A stretch of DNA of 64,000 nucleotides from Crocinitomicaceae bacterium (GTDB taxonomy: Bacteria; Bacteroidota; Bacteroidia; Flavobacteriales_D; Crocinitomicaceae): NCBI GenBank assembly GCA_023957475.1, contig JAMLHA010000003.1:204729-268728 (forward strand), given 5' to 3'. The translations under genes and the position numbers were made by a program. Positions 45,704 to 55,106 of the stretch are shown piece after piece. The notes below the pieces were generated by a model. It was given only the letters and a program-made list of their open reading frames with translations, was not told where the DNA came from and searched no databases. How positions within the stretch are numbered: the stretch's first letter is position 1; each line of letters begins with the position of its first letter.

Positions 45704-45796
45704 TAAAAAGAGGACTTTTTTCTCGACTTTGTAAAAATGTCCATGAAAAACAAAGGGATGCAAATGGATGTTGTCTAATTTTGGAAAACTTTCGGA
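45704..45796 (+). repeat. Dispersed ~96-bp intergenic repeat, copy A
   Basis: From TAAAAAGAGGACTTTTTT to AAACTTTCGGAT, aligned with the minus strand of 37399-37494. A shorter related piece (AAAAAGTTTCGGATAGTTAT) occurs near 42663-42682. Confidence 0.55.
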
Positions 45797-45884
45797 TAGT
45801 TGTGAAGTTGTAGAAATAACAAAGGTTGTCCGTAGTGAACAACTTCCTATCTACCTCATCGGTATATCTGCATCTGATTTTTAA

Positions 45885-46640
45885 TCAATACAAATTTTCT
45901 TTAAAAAATTGCAATAAATAATTTCTTTTCTCAGCAGAAACGGCTATTTCTTCACCATTATCCATTACAACTCCGCCTCCATCTTTTTTATTTATTCGTA
46001 CGATGAGATTAATATTTACGATATAAGAGCGATTGACTCTATAGAAACTTCCCGTTTTTTCTAAATTTCCATATTCTTGTAGATTTTTTGATACGGTTAA
46101 TTTTTCATTATCTACAAAGTGGAAATGCGTGTAAGAACCGTCCGCTTTCAAGTTGCGAATGTCATTGATGTCACATATTCTAACACCACTTGAACTAGAA
46201 ACAGCTATTTTTTTAACCCCTCTAGATTCAAGGTTCTCCTTTAAGACTAAATAATTAGAAGCTTCAGAATCTAGTGTGTTTTTAATCCTATCGAATGCAC
46301 GATTTAATTGATCAATCCGAGTTGGTTTTAAAAGATAATCAACAGCAGCAATATCGAACGCTTGCAAAGCATAATCATTATAGGCTGTTATGAAAATAAT
46401 CTTAAAATCAATGTCTTTGGCATCAAAAAAATCTAAAATGTCAATACCTAAATAACCTGGCATCTCAATATCCAATAAAACCACATTGGGTTTTAATTTA
46501 TGGATTGCCTTTACAGCATCAGGCACACTCGCAGCTTCTCCAACTATCTCAATGTTAGAAAAGTTGTTTTCAATCATTCCTCTCAATGCCGCACGTGCAT
46601 TTGTTTCATCATCAACTATTAAAACTTTCAATATTTCCAT
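45885..46640 (-). CDS. LytTR-family response regulator
   Basis: 251 residues. Receiver domain ~4-120 with DD at 10-11, phospho-acceptor Asp57 in VVLLDIEMPG, and ITAYNDYALQAFDIAAVDYLLKP (Lys near 107). LytTR DNA-binding domain ~145-245 (LKADGSYTHFHF, FYRVNRSYIVNINLI). LytTR regulators bind direct repeats about two helical turns apart. It overlaps the 3' end of the sensor kinase gene by 29 nt, so the pair is translationally coupled and works as a two-component system. Likely targets in this window are the three promoters at 43997, 45232 and 49498. Confidence 0.95.
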   Translation of the reverse strand: MEILKVLIVDDETNARAALRGMIENNFSNIEIVGEAASVPDAVKAIHKLKPNVVLLDIEMPGYLGIDILDFFDAKDIDFKIIFITAYNDYALQAFDIAAVDYLLKPTRIDQLNRAFDRIKNTLDSEASNYLVLKENLESRGVKKIAVSSSSGVRICDINDIRNLKADGSYTHFHFVDNEKLTVSKNLQEYGNLEKTGSFYRVNRSYIVNINLIVRINKKDGGGVVMDNGEEIAVSAEKRNYLLQFFKENLY

Positions 46641-49494
46641 TTATTGGTATTTTAAAATATACAGCTGTTCCAGCAGCTAGTAAATTATTTTTTAAATCTA
46701 TAATTTCTAACACAATGGGGGTTTTCAATTGTTTATTGATCAAATCTATTCTTGAATCAATTGCTTGTGTTGCAAATGATTTTGGTTTATCTTTTCGTTG
46801 TTTATTAATAATAGCTGATTTTTCTCTACCAATTCCATTGTCTATAATGGATACCTTCAAAACAGTAGGCGTTTCTAGTTCGAATTGTATAGCAACTTTT
46901 TTATCACCATTTTTACTTAATAAGCCATGTTTTACAGAGTTTTCTACATAAGGTTGAAGAATCATGCTTGGTATTTTTATTAATTCATCAATGTTTTGCT
47001 GTTTTGTGATAGTATAATTAAAATCATCACCAAAACGAAGTTTTTCCAATTCTAGATACACTTCCAAACTAGCTATTTCTTCCTTTAAAGTAACCCATTG
47101 CTTATCTGACATTTTAAGCACATTTCTTAAGTGGTCAGAAAAAATACTCACATAGTTACCAGCTTCATTTGCTTGGTTTGAATATATCAAACCTTGCAAT
47201 GAATTCAATACATTGTATAAGAAGTGTGGGTTCATTTGAGATCTTATAGCTGTCAGTTGGGATAAAATAAGATTTTCCTTTACTTTCTGGCGTTTCTGTA
47301 CAATACTTTTGGTAATACGAATAGTCAAATAAAGAATTAAAATCCCAAAAAATAGTTGTATTACAATAAACCACCAGGTCAACCAAAAAGGTTTTAAAAC
47401 TGAAAATGTGAATTCTTGTATTGTTCTAGAATCACTATCTACTTTTATTTCAAACACGTATTTACCATGCGATAAATTGTTATAGGTCACAGAATTGATT
47501 GTTGCAGGAAGCACTCTCCATGCTTGGTCATAGTTTTTTAATCTATAATAGATTGGTTGTTTTTCGCCAAATTGGAAATTTAAAAGTTTCCAGCTTATTT
47601 CAATTGATTTTTCACCATAGCTTATCTGGTTAAAATCTGGAATACTTTCGCCTTTAACATTTTTAATCCCCAAAATACTCAATAAAGGAGGAATAATTTT
47701 CAATTCTTCTTTTTGGTCTAATTTGACAATTCCTTTTTTAGTAACCAACAATAAAGAATTTTCGTTTCTCAATACATTGTTAATATACAAGTTGTTTAAA
47801 GCATATTTAGTTGTTAAATCAACCATTTTATTTGATGATTTATTTAATTCAACAGCTCCTTCATTCGTTACAATGTAAATAAAATTCTTATACCCACTAA
47901 TATTGATGCAATTATTGCTTTTTAATCCATTTATAGTATTGTAATGTTGAACTAATTTGCCATTTTTAAAGCGAAATACTCCTTGCAATAGTGTTGCCAC
48001 CCACAAATTGTCATCATCATCAATGTATAGTTTAACGCCATGTATTGGTTTTCCATTCGCTGTTTTTAATTCTTTTTCTCCAGATGCATTGTACATTAAT
48101 AACTTATCAATTTGTGCAACATACAACACAGAAGATAATTGAGAGGTAATAATGTCTCTCGTTCGAGTCTTTCTAATCAGAAAGTGATTGGGAGTTTCCT
48201 GATTTAAAACTTTGAATTGTGGGAATTTAATGGGTAATTCACCTCTATTTTTTATTACGACACTATATGATTGTGTGCCATAATAAATATTTTGATCTTT
48301 ATCTATTGATAATCCTTTTCCAAAGTAATAGAATTTAAAATTGTTGGGGTTATTATAATCAAAAGTCCCCACAGAAGTATATAATTTTTTACTTTTATTA
48401 TCAAGAGTAATAAATTCTATTTCCCATCCAGTTTTTGAATCAAAAGTTCTGATATAATCTCCGTCTTTTGTTATTTCTATGATTTCACCTTTGTTTGTAG
48501 AAACAAGGTATCCACGAGGCGAAGAAATAATGTGTCGATAGTATTGATTTTCTTTTGATTCTGAGAAAATAATTACATCTATCGATGGAATATGAATAAG
48601 TCCATTATCAATTGTTGACAACCAACATCCGCCTTGAAAATCTTCAATGAAATCAGAGTTGTTATGGGAATCACTCATTTTCAACCATTTCCCTTTGTGA
48701 TACAAGTAAGCTCCAAAATTTGTTGATAAGATGAATTTACCATCTTTGTAATTCAGATTATTGATTACTCCATTTTTATTGAGTGAACTTGGTAATTGAA
48801 TGAGTTTAGAGAGTATTTTTGATTTTGAATCTATTTGATAAATCCAATTGTCTTTTTTGTTTTTTTCTACAAAATAAAGCGTTTCATCTCCAGCCAATCG
48901 ATAGTTTCCTGCACGAGCAGATACAGAAAATTTAATAGCTGTATTTTCAATATATGTATGAACACCATCAATTGTTGACACCACTAGATAATTACCTAAA
49001 GGGTGAATTGTTTCGATTATATTAAACGGAATCTTTTTTAAGAATTTTTTGTATGTAGCACCAAATACATAAACGGCTTCATAAGTGGCTACATAGACAT
49101 TGTCGTTGATGATTTTTAAATTAATGATTGTTTCTCCTTTTAAAAACTCATTGATAGATTCAAAGGCATATAATTCTTTTCCTTTTGAATAAAAGATTTG
49201 ATTGGAAAAATTTCTACACCAAAGAACTCCTTGTTTTGTAAAAGAAATATCTGTAATACTATTACTGATAGCATCATTAATTTTAATTTGTTCAAATTTA
49301 ATACCTGTGAATCTATAAATTCCTTGCTCTGTTCCTAAATACAAAGCATCATCTTTATCTCTCGATAGATTGTAGATCCTATCAATTGGTGCACCATTTG
49401 ACGTGTTGATTTCTTGGTGAAACAACTGCTGACCAAATGAATTTATAAGAAAAATAAAAACTACAAAAAATGATATAACTTTATAATATAACAC
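46612..49494 (-). CDS. Two-component sensor: beta-propeller, Y_Y_Y domain and LytS-type histidine kinase
   Basis: 960 residues from the GTG at 49494, which gives a clean signal peptide (LYYKVISFFVVFIFLINSFGQ). An ATG at 49581 in the same frame is rejected, since the -7 element and operator lie between. Periplasmic part: two-component-regulator propeller repeats (~25-600, e.g. DDALYLGTEQGIYRFTG), then a Y_Y_Y domain (~625-700, YRLKNYDQAWRVLP). One membrane segment ~715-740, then a His_kinase domain with NPHFLYNVLNSLQGLI (phospho-His ~755), and an ATPase domain with QPYVENSVKHGL and DNGIGR. It senses an unknown extracellular signal, possibly a polymer fragment, and phosphorylates the LytTR regulator. 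Confidence 0.92.
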   Translation of the reverse strand: MLYYKVISFFVVFIFLINSFGQQLFHQEINTSNGAPIDRIYNLSRDKDDALYLGTEQGIYRFTGIKFEQIKINDAISNSITDISFTKQGVLWCRNFSNQIFYSKGKELYAFESINEFLKGETIINLKIINDNVYVATYEAVYVFGATYKKFLKKIPFNIIETIHPLGNYLVVSTIDGVHTYIENTAIKFSVSARAGNYRLAGDETLYFVEKNKKDNWIYQIDSKSKILSKLIQLPSSLNKNGVINNLNYKDGKFILSTNFGAYLYHKGKWLKMSDSHNNSDFIEDFQGGCWLSTIDNGLIHIPSIDVIIFSESKENQYYRHIISSPRGYLVSTNKGEIIEITKDGDYIRTFDSKTGWEIEFITLDNKSKKLYTSVGTFDYNNPNNFKFYYFGKGLSIDKDQNIYYGTQSYSVVIKNRGELPIKFPQFKVLNQETPNHFLIRKTRTRDIITSQLSSVLYVAQIDKLLMYNASGEKELKTANGKPIHGVKLYIDDDDNLWVATLLQGVFRFKNGKLVQHYNTINGLKSNNCINISGYKNFIYIVTNEGAVELNKSSNKMVDLTTKYALNNLYINNVLRNENSLLLVTKKGIVKLDQKEELKIIPPLLSILGIKNVKGESIPDFNQISYGEKSIEISWKLLNFQFGEKQPIYYRLKNYDQAWRVLPATINSVTYNNLSHGKYVFEIKVDSDSRTIQEFTFSVLKPFWLTWWFIVIQLFFGILILYLTIRITKSIVQKRQKVKENLILSQLTAIRSQMNPHFLYNVLNSLQGLIYSNQANEAGNYVSIFSDHLRNVLKMSDKQWVTLKEEIASLEVYLELEKLRFGDDFNYTITKQQNIDELIKIPSMILQPYVENSVKHGLLSKNGDKKVAIQFELETPTVLKVSIIDNGIGREKSAIINKQRKDKPKSFATQAIDSRIDLINKQLKTPIVLEIIDLKNNLLAAGTAVYFKIPINGNIESFNS

Positions 49495-49497
49495 GTT

Positions 49498-49563
49498 CAA
49501 AGATAACTTGAAAAAAAGGATTTTTATCAAACTTTTAATGAAGTCCCTATTATTTTTTGTGAA
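49498..49563 (-). promoter_or_regulatory. Putative LytTR-controlled promoter (site K), autoregulation
   Basis: Minus strand: TTCAC at 49563-49559 and TTCAT at 49542-49538, exactly 21 bp apart, each preceded by TAGGG. Then 32 bp, then TATCTTTG at 49505-49498. A weak third repeat (TTCGT) lies a further 21 bp upstream. The only TTG is at 22-bp spacing. The GTG start follows the -7 element after 3 nt. Confidence 0.65.
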
Positions 49564-49582
49564 TACCCTATTTATGTTCACG

Positions 49583-49619
49583 AAAAAAAGTCGGAGCTAA
49601 GTAAATAACCCCGACTTTT
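49583..49619 (-). terminator. Rho-independent terminator of the choice-of-anchor L gene
   Basis: AAAGTCGG (49587-49594) pairs with CCGACTTT (49611-49618), extended by A/T pairs, with a T run on the minus strand. It separates the T9SS cargo gene from the kinase promoter. Confidence 0.85.
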
Positions 49620-49637
49620 GTATCTATAGATTGTTAA

Positions 49638-51929
49638 TTATCTGACAACAGTTATAAAACCGTGTCCTTCTAATTCATCTCCTAATTTACCTTGAATTTT
49701 GTATCGGTAAAAGTAAACTCCTTCAGGAACCAAATGACCAGATTTGTCTTTACCATCCCAAATTGGTGGAACTGATTGATTTCCGTTACCTTCAAATACT
49801 TTATTACCCCATCTGTTTACGATAATCAATTCGATTGATTCTGCATATTCTGTGTGTAAGAAGAATTGATCGTTTACACCATCACCATTTAATGTAATCA
49901 CGTTTGGTACATCAACTGTTGGAATAGGGTAAACACAAGAACCATCATCTAAAACAGCATTTGGATTGTAATTTGTAGCTGTAGGATCTGTACAACCACA
50001 AGTTACAATAGTAATCGTAACAGCCGTTGTATCGTTACAGTTAACATCTCCGTTAGATGCTACTAATTGAATAGTTGTTGTTTGAGTAAATGTTTGAGTA
50101 AATGGTGATGTACTTGATGTAGCTGGACCAAAAGCGCCGTTACCTAAATCCCATTGGAATGAATTAGCGTCTTGGCTACCATTACCGATAGTTACCTCAA
50201 GAGGCGTACATCCAGAAGCAGGATCTGTTGTTATAACAGCCATTGGTACATTTTCTACATTTACAAAAGCACTATCTTTTACAGAACAATTCACAACATT
50301 ATCTGTTAATTCTAGCACATACCATCCTGGTGCAAGATTGCTCAATGCACTTTGATTCGGAAAGGTTAAACTAGTATCGTTTTGATACGTCCAATCAAAC
50401 GTCAAGTTGTATGAAGACGGGTTGGATGGATTCTGCAAATGGGCCCCATAAGGGAAATCTGTTGCAGACACCGTACCAATTGGTTGACAATTGGCCGGAG
50501 TGGTTAAGATAGAGTCAATAAATATGGTTTGATTGACCGTTACAGTTACGGTATCCGATCCTGTATAACCACAAGCGTCTGTAGCAGTTACAACGTATTG
50601 AGTTGTACCTTGAGTTGTATTGGCCGTGGCCAGATATCCCGTGGCTCCTACATCACCATTTGACCATCCATAAGTGTAAGGGCCAAAACCATTATTAGCG
50701 GATACTGTAACAGGTACCGAATCATTGATACAGAAAACTGTTGGATCGGTAAAACTTAAATCGATAACCACTGAATCTAAAATGACAAGTACCCCTGTTG
50801 AAGTAATGGTGTCTCCACAAGGATTAACAATAGTTGCAGTAATTTCAATAGTTTCATTATTATCCGAAATACCATCAGCTATTGGTGTAATATTAATCAC
50901 TACCGTATCTTGTCCAGGTAAAAACGTAACAGGATTAATCAAGTTATTATAATCTGTTCCCATTGTTGCAGTACCTCCAACCGTATAATTAATTATAAGT
51001 GTATCAGTTATATCAGAAGCAGGTCGTATGAAATAGATATTTGCATCTGTACACCCTTCAAAAATTGTAGTGTCTCCTGATACTGTGGCAACAACAACTT
51101 GTACTGCATCAGATTGGAATGAGTTAGCTTGTAAAAATACTCCAGAGTCATACGCATCGTCACCAATATTTGCAATAGCTAATTTGATATGATAAGTTTG
51201 TCCACATTGAACAGATGCATTTGCGCTTAACAAAGTAGTTGTACCATCGTATTGGATCGCGTTACCATAAGCAGCACCATTTCCATTATTCACATAATAA
51301 GAAGAATTCGAAGATGGGCTAATGCTATTGATAGTGACTGGAGTAGTGGTGCCAGGTAAAGTTGCAATATTAGCTCCTCCAGAAGGATAACCTGCTAATG
51401 CGTATGGGCCAGAAATTCCAGGACCCCACAAAAAGAATCCAAACACATCGTTGTAAGAAGAACCTACCCATTCTGGGTATTCCTCAGAACCAAACATATA
51501 ATTAAAAGAAATTGTGTCTCCCGAAGGTATAAAATCAAATTCCAATACAATTCCATTTTCAACAGAACTACTTGCTATTTGATTTAAATGGGGATCTGAA
51601 CTTACGTATGGTGTTCCTGTATTTGTTTGTGAGGTACTGCTATTTGGTCCAATTGCTCCAATTCCTTGTCCTGTTGTAAGTAAAACACCCGAATTAATCG
51701 GAAATGATGTATTATTACTATTGAAATAAGTAGCATTTGCTACGGTCGTATTAGCAGTTGCCACATTCCCATTCACTTTAATATTAAAAGCTTGAACACC
51801 AAACCCCATCAACACATTGTTAACTAATTGGCTAGGTGTCATTGTATTTGTTACTTGAATTTGAGCGTTTAAGCTAGAGGAGATTAAAAATAAAAATCCA
51901 AACAATGAATAAATTAATCTTTTTGTCAT
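49638..51929 (-). CDS. Choice-of-anchor L protein with type B T9SS domain
   Basis: 763 residues. Signal peptide ~1-22 (YSLFGFLFLISSSLNAQ). Choice-of-anchor L domain ~25-270 (TPSQLVNNVLMGFGVQAFNI, GSEEYPEWVGSSYNDVFGFF). A Calx-beta-like stretch ~280-385, Ig-like or SprB-like modules ~390-560 (YGWSNGDVGATG), a PKD-like segment (FQWDLGNGAFGPA, ~600), and the CHU_C sorting domain at the end (VNRWGNKVFEG, LVPEGVYFYRYKI). Secreted by T9SS and probably surface-bound. It has its own -7 element and terminator, and is not preceded by the 21-bp direct repeats of its neighbours. Confidence 0.9.
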   Translation of the reverse strand: MTKRLIYSLFGFLFLISSSLNAQIQVTNTMTPSQLVNNVLMGFGVQAFNIKVNGNVATANTTVANATYFNSNNTSFPINSGVLLTTGQGIGAIGPNSSTSQTNTGTPYVSSDPHLNQIASSSVENGIVLEFDFIPSGDTISFNYMFGSEEYPEWVGSSYNDVFGFFLWGPGISGPYALAGYPSGGANIATLPGTTTPVTINSISPSSNSSYYVNNGNGAAYGNAIQYDGTTTLLSANASVQCGQTYHIKLAIANIGDDAYDSGVFLQANSFQSDAVQVVVATVSGDTTIFEGCTDANIYFIRPASDITDTLIINYTVGGTATMGTDYNNLINPVTFLPGQDTVVINITPIADGISDNNETIEITATIVNPCGDTITSTGVLVILDSVVIDLSFTDPTVFCINDSVPVTVSANNGFGPYTYGWSNGDVGATGYLATANTTQGTTQYVVTATDACGYTGSDTVTVTVNQTIFIDSILTTPANCQPIGTVSATDFPYGAHLQNPSNPSSYNLTFDWTYQNDTSLTFPNQSALSNLAPGWYVLELTDNVVNCSVKDSAFVNVENVPMAVITTDPASGCTPLEVTIGNGSQDANSFQWDLGNGAFGPATSSTSPFTQTFTQTTTIQLVASNGDVNCNDTTAVTITIVTCGCTDPTATNYNPNAVLDDGSCVYPIPTVDVPNVITLNGDGVNDQFFLHTEYAESIELIIVNRWGNKVFEGNGNQSVPPIWDGKDKSGHLVPEGVYFYRYKIQGKLGDELEGHGFITVVR

Positions 51930-51986
51930 CTTTATATAATTTTATTTATAGACTCTAAAATTTAATTAAAAGTTGCATCACGATTT

Positions 51987-51994
51987 CAAAAATA
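51987..51994 (-). promoter_or_regulatory. Candidate -7 element (TATTTTTG)
   Basis: Minus strand TATTTTTG, 57 nt before the ATG at 51929. The -33 position at 19 bp reads CGG. Confidence 0.35.
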
Positions 51995-52050
51995 CAATTC
52001 TTTCTTTTATTTTCCGTATAAAATGCTCAAATTTGCTAAAAATAAATAAA

Positions 52051-53439
52051 ATGAATCAAACACAAAATTACATTAACGATAATAAAGAGCGTTTTTTAAA
52101 CGAGTTATTGGATTTGTTAAGGATCCCTTCTATTTCTGCGGATAAAGCATACAGTGAAGACGTAAAAAAAACAGCTTCAATCATTGCTGATAAATTCAAA
52201 AACATCGGTTTGGACAATGTAGAAGTATGTCAAACTGCTGGAAATCCAATTGTTTATGGTGAAAAAATCTTTGATTCTTCTTTGCCAACTGTTTTGGTTT
52301 ACGGACACTACGATGTGCAACCAGCAGATCCTTTGGAATTGTGGACAAATCCTCCATTTGAACCGGTTATTAAAAAAACGGATATTCATCCAGAAGGCGC
52401 TATTTTTGCTCGTGGTGCATGTGACGATAAAGGTCAAATGTTTATGCATGTAAAGGCTGTAGAAGCGATGTTGGCATCTAATGAATTGCCTTGTAACGTT
52501 AAATTGATGATTGAAGGTGAAGAGGAAGTTGGAAGTACCAACCTTTCCATCTTTGTAAAAGATAACGTTGAAAAATTAAAAGCAGATATTATTCTTGTTT
52601 CAGACACTGGAATGTTGGCAAATGATACGCCTTCAATTACAACAGGTCTAAGAGGTTTAAGCTATGTAGAGGTTGAAGTTACTGGACCAAATAGAGATTT
52701 ACACTCTGGTTTGTATGGCGGTTGCGTAGCCAATCCTATCAATATCTTAACCAAAATGATTGCTTCATTGCACGATGAAAACAACCGTATTACAATTCCA
52801 GGATTTTATGACAAAGTAGTTGAATTGTCTGACGATGAAAGAGCTGAAATGGCAAAAGCTCCATTTTCTTTAGAAAAATATTGTGATGCTTTGGATATTC
52901 GAGAAGTATATGGTGAAAAAGGTTATTCAACTCCAGAAAGAGGTGCTATACGACCAACATTGGATGTCAATGGTATCTGGGGCGGATACATTGGTGAAGG
53001 TGCCAAAACGGTCATTCCATCAAAAGCGTTTGCAAAAATCTCTATGCGCTTAGTTCCTGACCAAAATTCTGAGGAAATTACTGAATTGTTTAAAAAACAT
53101 TTTGAATCCATTGCTCCTGCAAGTGTAAAAGTTTCTGTTCATCCTCACCACGGTGGAGAAGCATCTGTTACCCCAATTGATTCTATTGGTTACAAAGCAG
53201 CAAGCATGGCGTATGAAAAGGCATTTGGTAAAAAACCTATTCCAGTAAGAAGTGGAGGTAGTATTCCAATTGTTGCCATGTTTGAAAAGGTATTGGGATT
53301 GAAAACAATCATGATGGGATTTGGTTTAGACAGCGATGCAATCCACTCGCCAAATGAACATTATGGTGTGTTTAATTACTATAAGGGAATTGAAACCATA
53401 CCTTATTTTTACAAATACTTTGCAGAATTAAACAAATGA
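52051..53439 (+). CDS. M20-family dipeptidase
   Basis: 462 residues from the ATG at 52051 (MNQTQNYINDNKERFLNELL). Starting at the in-frame ATG at 51973 would add a 26-residue basic tail not typical of the family. Zinc-site motifs: GHYDVQP (~88-94), RGACDDKGQ (~119-127), EGEEEVGS (~152-159, with the catalytic Glu), and a C-terminal HSPNEHY. M20 enzymes of this CNDP-like branch cleave dipeptides in the cytoplasm with two metal ions. The downstream LEA-type lipoprotein gene overlaps by 4 nt (ATGA). Confidence 0.93.
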   Translation: MNQTQNYINDNKERFLNELLDLLRIPSISADKAYSEDVKKTASIIADKFKNIGLDNVEVCQTAGNPIVYGEKIFDSSLPTVLVYGHYDVQPADPLELWTNPPFEPVIKKTDIHPEGAIFARGACDDKGQMFMHVKAVEAMLASNELPCNVKLMIEGEEEVGSTNLSIFVKDNVEKLKADIILVSDTGMLANDTPSITTGLRGLSYVEVEVTGPNRDLHSGLYGGCVANPINILTKMIASLHDENNRITIPGFYDKVVELSDDERAEMAKAPFSLEKYCDALDIREVYGEKGYSTPERGAIRPTLDVNGIWGGYIGEGAKTVIPSKAFAKISMRLVPDQNSEEITELFKKHFESIAPASVKVSVHPHHGGEASVTPIDSIGYKAASMAYEKAFGKKPIPVRSGGSIPIVAMFEKVLGLKTIMMGFGLDSDAIHSPNEHYGVFNYYKGIETIPYFYKYFAELNK

Positions 53440-53924
53440 TTCAATCATTAAATAGCTTTAAATGGGGGTGTTTAGTGGCACTCCTATTTCTTTTTAGTTC
53501 TTGCTCTATTGAAAAAATTGATTTTAAGGGTGTTGACAACATCAAGTTTAAAAAACTAGTCAACAGAAACCTTTCTATTTCATTTGATGCAGCATTAAAC
53601 AACCCCAACAAACAAACTATCAAAATAAAACCTTCTACTTGCGATTTCTACATCAATGGTGATAGAATAGGAATTGCTCATTTGGATGAAACGATTTCAA
53701 TTTTGAAAAATTCCGATGCTTCGGTAACTGTCCCTATAACTATTGAAATTCAACAAGGTGCTATTCCAAAATTAATAGCTGGAGCGTTAATGAAAACAGC
53801 TTCTGTGAGGGTTGTTGGTAGTCTCAAAGGATCGATGAATGGGTTTACAAAGCGAAAAAAAATCGATGAAACGAGAGAAGTTTCTCTCAAAGATTTAAAA
53901 TTAGGTTCACTATTGAATCTGTGA
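53436..53924 (+). CDS. LEA type 2-like lipoprotein
   Basis: 162 residues. Signal with lipobox LFSSC (Cys23). The body is a single LEA14/WHy-type beta domain (FDAALNNPNKQTIKIKPSTC, FYINGDRIGIAHLDE, VPITIEIQQGAIPKL). Envelope protein of unknown role. Its start overlaps the peptidase stop by 4 nt, and its 3' end overlaps the convergent glycosyltransferase gene by 15 nt. Confidence 0.82.
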   Translation: MIQSLNSFKWGCLVALLFLFSSCSIEKIDFKGVDNIKFKKLVNRNLSISFDAALNNPNKQTIKIKPSTCDFYINGDRIGIAHLDETISILKNSDASVTVPITIEIQQGAIPKLIAGALMKTASVRVVGSLKGSMNGFTKRKKIDETREVSLKDLKLGSLLNL

Positions 53925-55082
53925 TTTTTTCTCTTTTCTAAAAATTGAGAACAATAAATAACTAATCGGTGTAATTACCAAAAAACCAATAATGGCAAGC
54001 AGAATCGCTCCTGTGAAGTATTGAAAAGCATTGGCAGAAATAGATTCTAAGCTAAAACTAAAAAATTGAGCAGGATCTATTGCATCTGTAGTAAAATACT
54101 GACCGACTAAAAAGCTAGCATAGACAATAAAAGGAATCATTGGTGGAATAGAAATATTGGCAGCTGCAATAAACAGCACTTTATTCAATCGAAATAATAT
54201 AACTAAAGGGATTCCAACCATTAACTGAAACCCCCAAATTGGAAAAATTCCCATAAAGACGCCAAAACCAAGTGACAATGCTTTTCTTAAATTCGTTTCT
54301 TCTGGTTTTATAGCTTCGTGCTTTATCACCTCCCACGTTCCTCTCGATAATAGCTTTTTTGGAAAGAAATACAACAAGGCAAGAATAACTAAAACACTGT
54401 TTAGAACGGATATTCTAAAAAAATCTCGCCCTGGGCGAAAATGAGAAACTCGCTCATTTGGATCGTATTTAACAGTAATCGGAATAGGAATAAATTGTAC
54501 ATTTTTCCATGCCAATCTTACAATCACTTCTATTTCCAATTCAAATTTTGTAGTAAATAACCGCATTTTTTTCATCGGCAAAAGTGGATACACTCGAAAT
54601 CCTGTCTGTGTATCAGGTAGTGAAATCAATGTTTCTACTTTAAACCAAAAATTGGAAAACTTATTTCCGAACGAACTTTTACCTGGAACACCTTCTTGAT
54701 TCATGTTGCGAGAGCCCATAATCACAGCTCCAGGATTTTCGTTACAAGCCTGTATCATTTTAGGAATATCACTTGGGGCATGCTGTCCATCGGAATCTAA
54801 AGTAATCGCATACACATAGCCTTTTTCTATTGCGTAGTTAAAACCCTTTCGCAAGGAATATCCTTTTCCTCTATTAACTTCATTTTCTAAAACCGTAATT
54901 CTATTCTGATAGCTTGAAAGAATTTGATGTGTTGTATCTGTTGACCCATCATTTACTACCACAACATGTTGTTCCGGCACATATTGCAGAACACCGTCAA
55001 TAACACGCTGAAGTGTTTTTTCATTGTTGTATGTTGGTATCAACACACATGCATTAATTTGTTCAATGGTTAGATGCTGCAC
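53910..55082 (-). CDS. Glycosyltransferase family 2 fused to DUF2062
   Basis: 390 residues. Residues ~10-235 form a GT2 domain of dolichol-phosphate mannosyltransferase type (VLIPTYNNEKTLQRVIDGVL, VVVNDGSTDTT, LDSDGQHAPSDIP with the metal-binding DSD, GSRNM). Residues ~270-385 form a DUF2062 domain with two or three membrane segments (ALSLGFGVFMGIFPIWGFQL, AAANISIPPMIPFI). Probably transfers a sugar to a lipid carrier at the inner membrane. Last gene of an operon with tsaC and a lipoprotein (24-nt gap). Confidence 0.92.
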   Translation of the reverse strand: MQHLTIEQINACVLIPTYNNEKTLQRVIDGVLQYVPEQHVVVVNDGSTDTTHQILSSYQNRITVLENEVNRGKGYSLRKGFNYAIEKGYVYAITLDSDGQHAPSDIPKMIQACNENPGAVIMGSRNMNQEGVPGKSSFGNKFSNFWFKVETLISLPDTQTGFRVYPLLPMKKMRLFTTKFELEIEVIVRLAWKNVQFIPIPITVKYDPNERVSHFRPGRDFFRISVLNSVLVILALLYFFPKKLLSRGTWEVIKHEAIKPEETNLRKALSLGFGVFMGIFPIWGFQLMVGIPLVILFRLNKVLFIAAANISIPPMIPFIVYASFLVGQYFTTDAIDPAQFFSFSLESISANAFQYFTGAILLAIIGFLVITPISYLLFSIFRKEKKSQIQ

Positions 55083-55106
55083 TACTACAATTTTATTGTA
55101 AAGATA

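Noticed and set aside
45823..45843. Small hairpin GTTGT-N8-ACAAC as a terminator of the two-component operon
   Set aside because: The stem has only five pairs and no T run follows on the minus strand.
49580..49584. Third direct repeat (TTCGT) of site K
   Set aside because: It keeps the 21-bp phase but only part of the motif, and overlaps the T run of the neighbouring terminator, so it is noted but not counted as a site.
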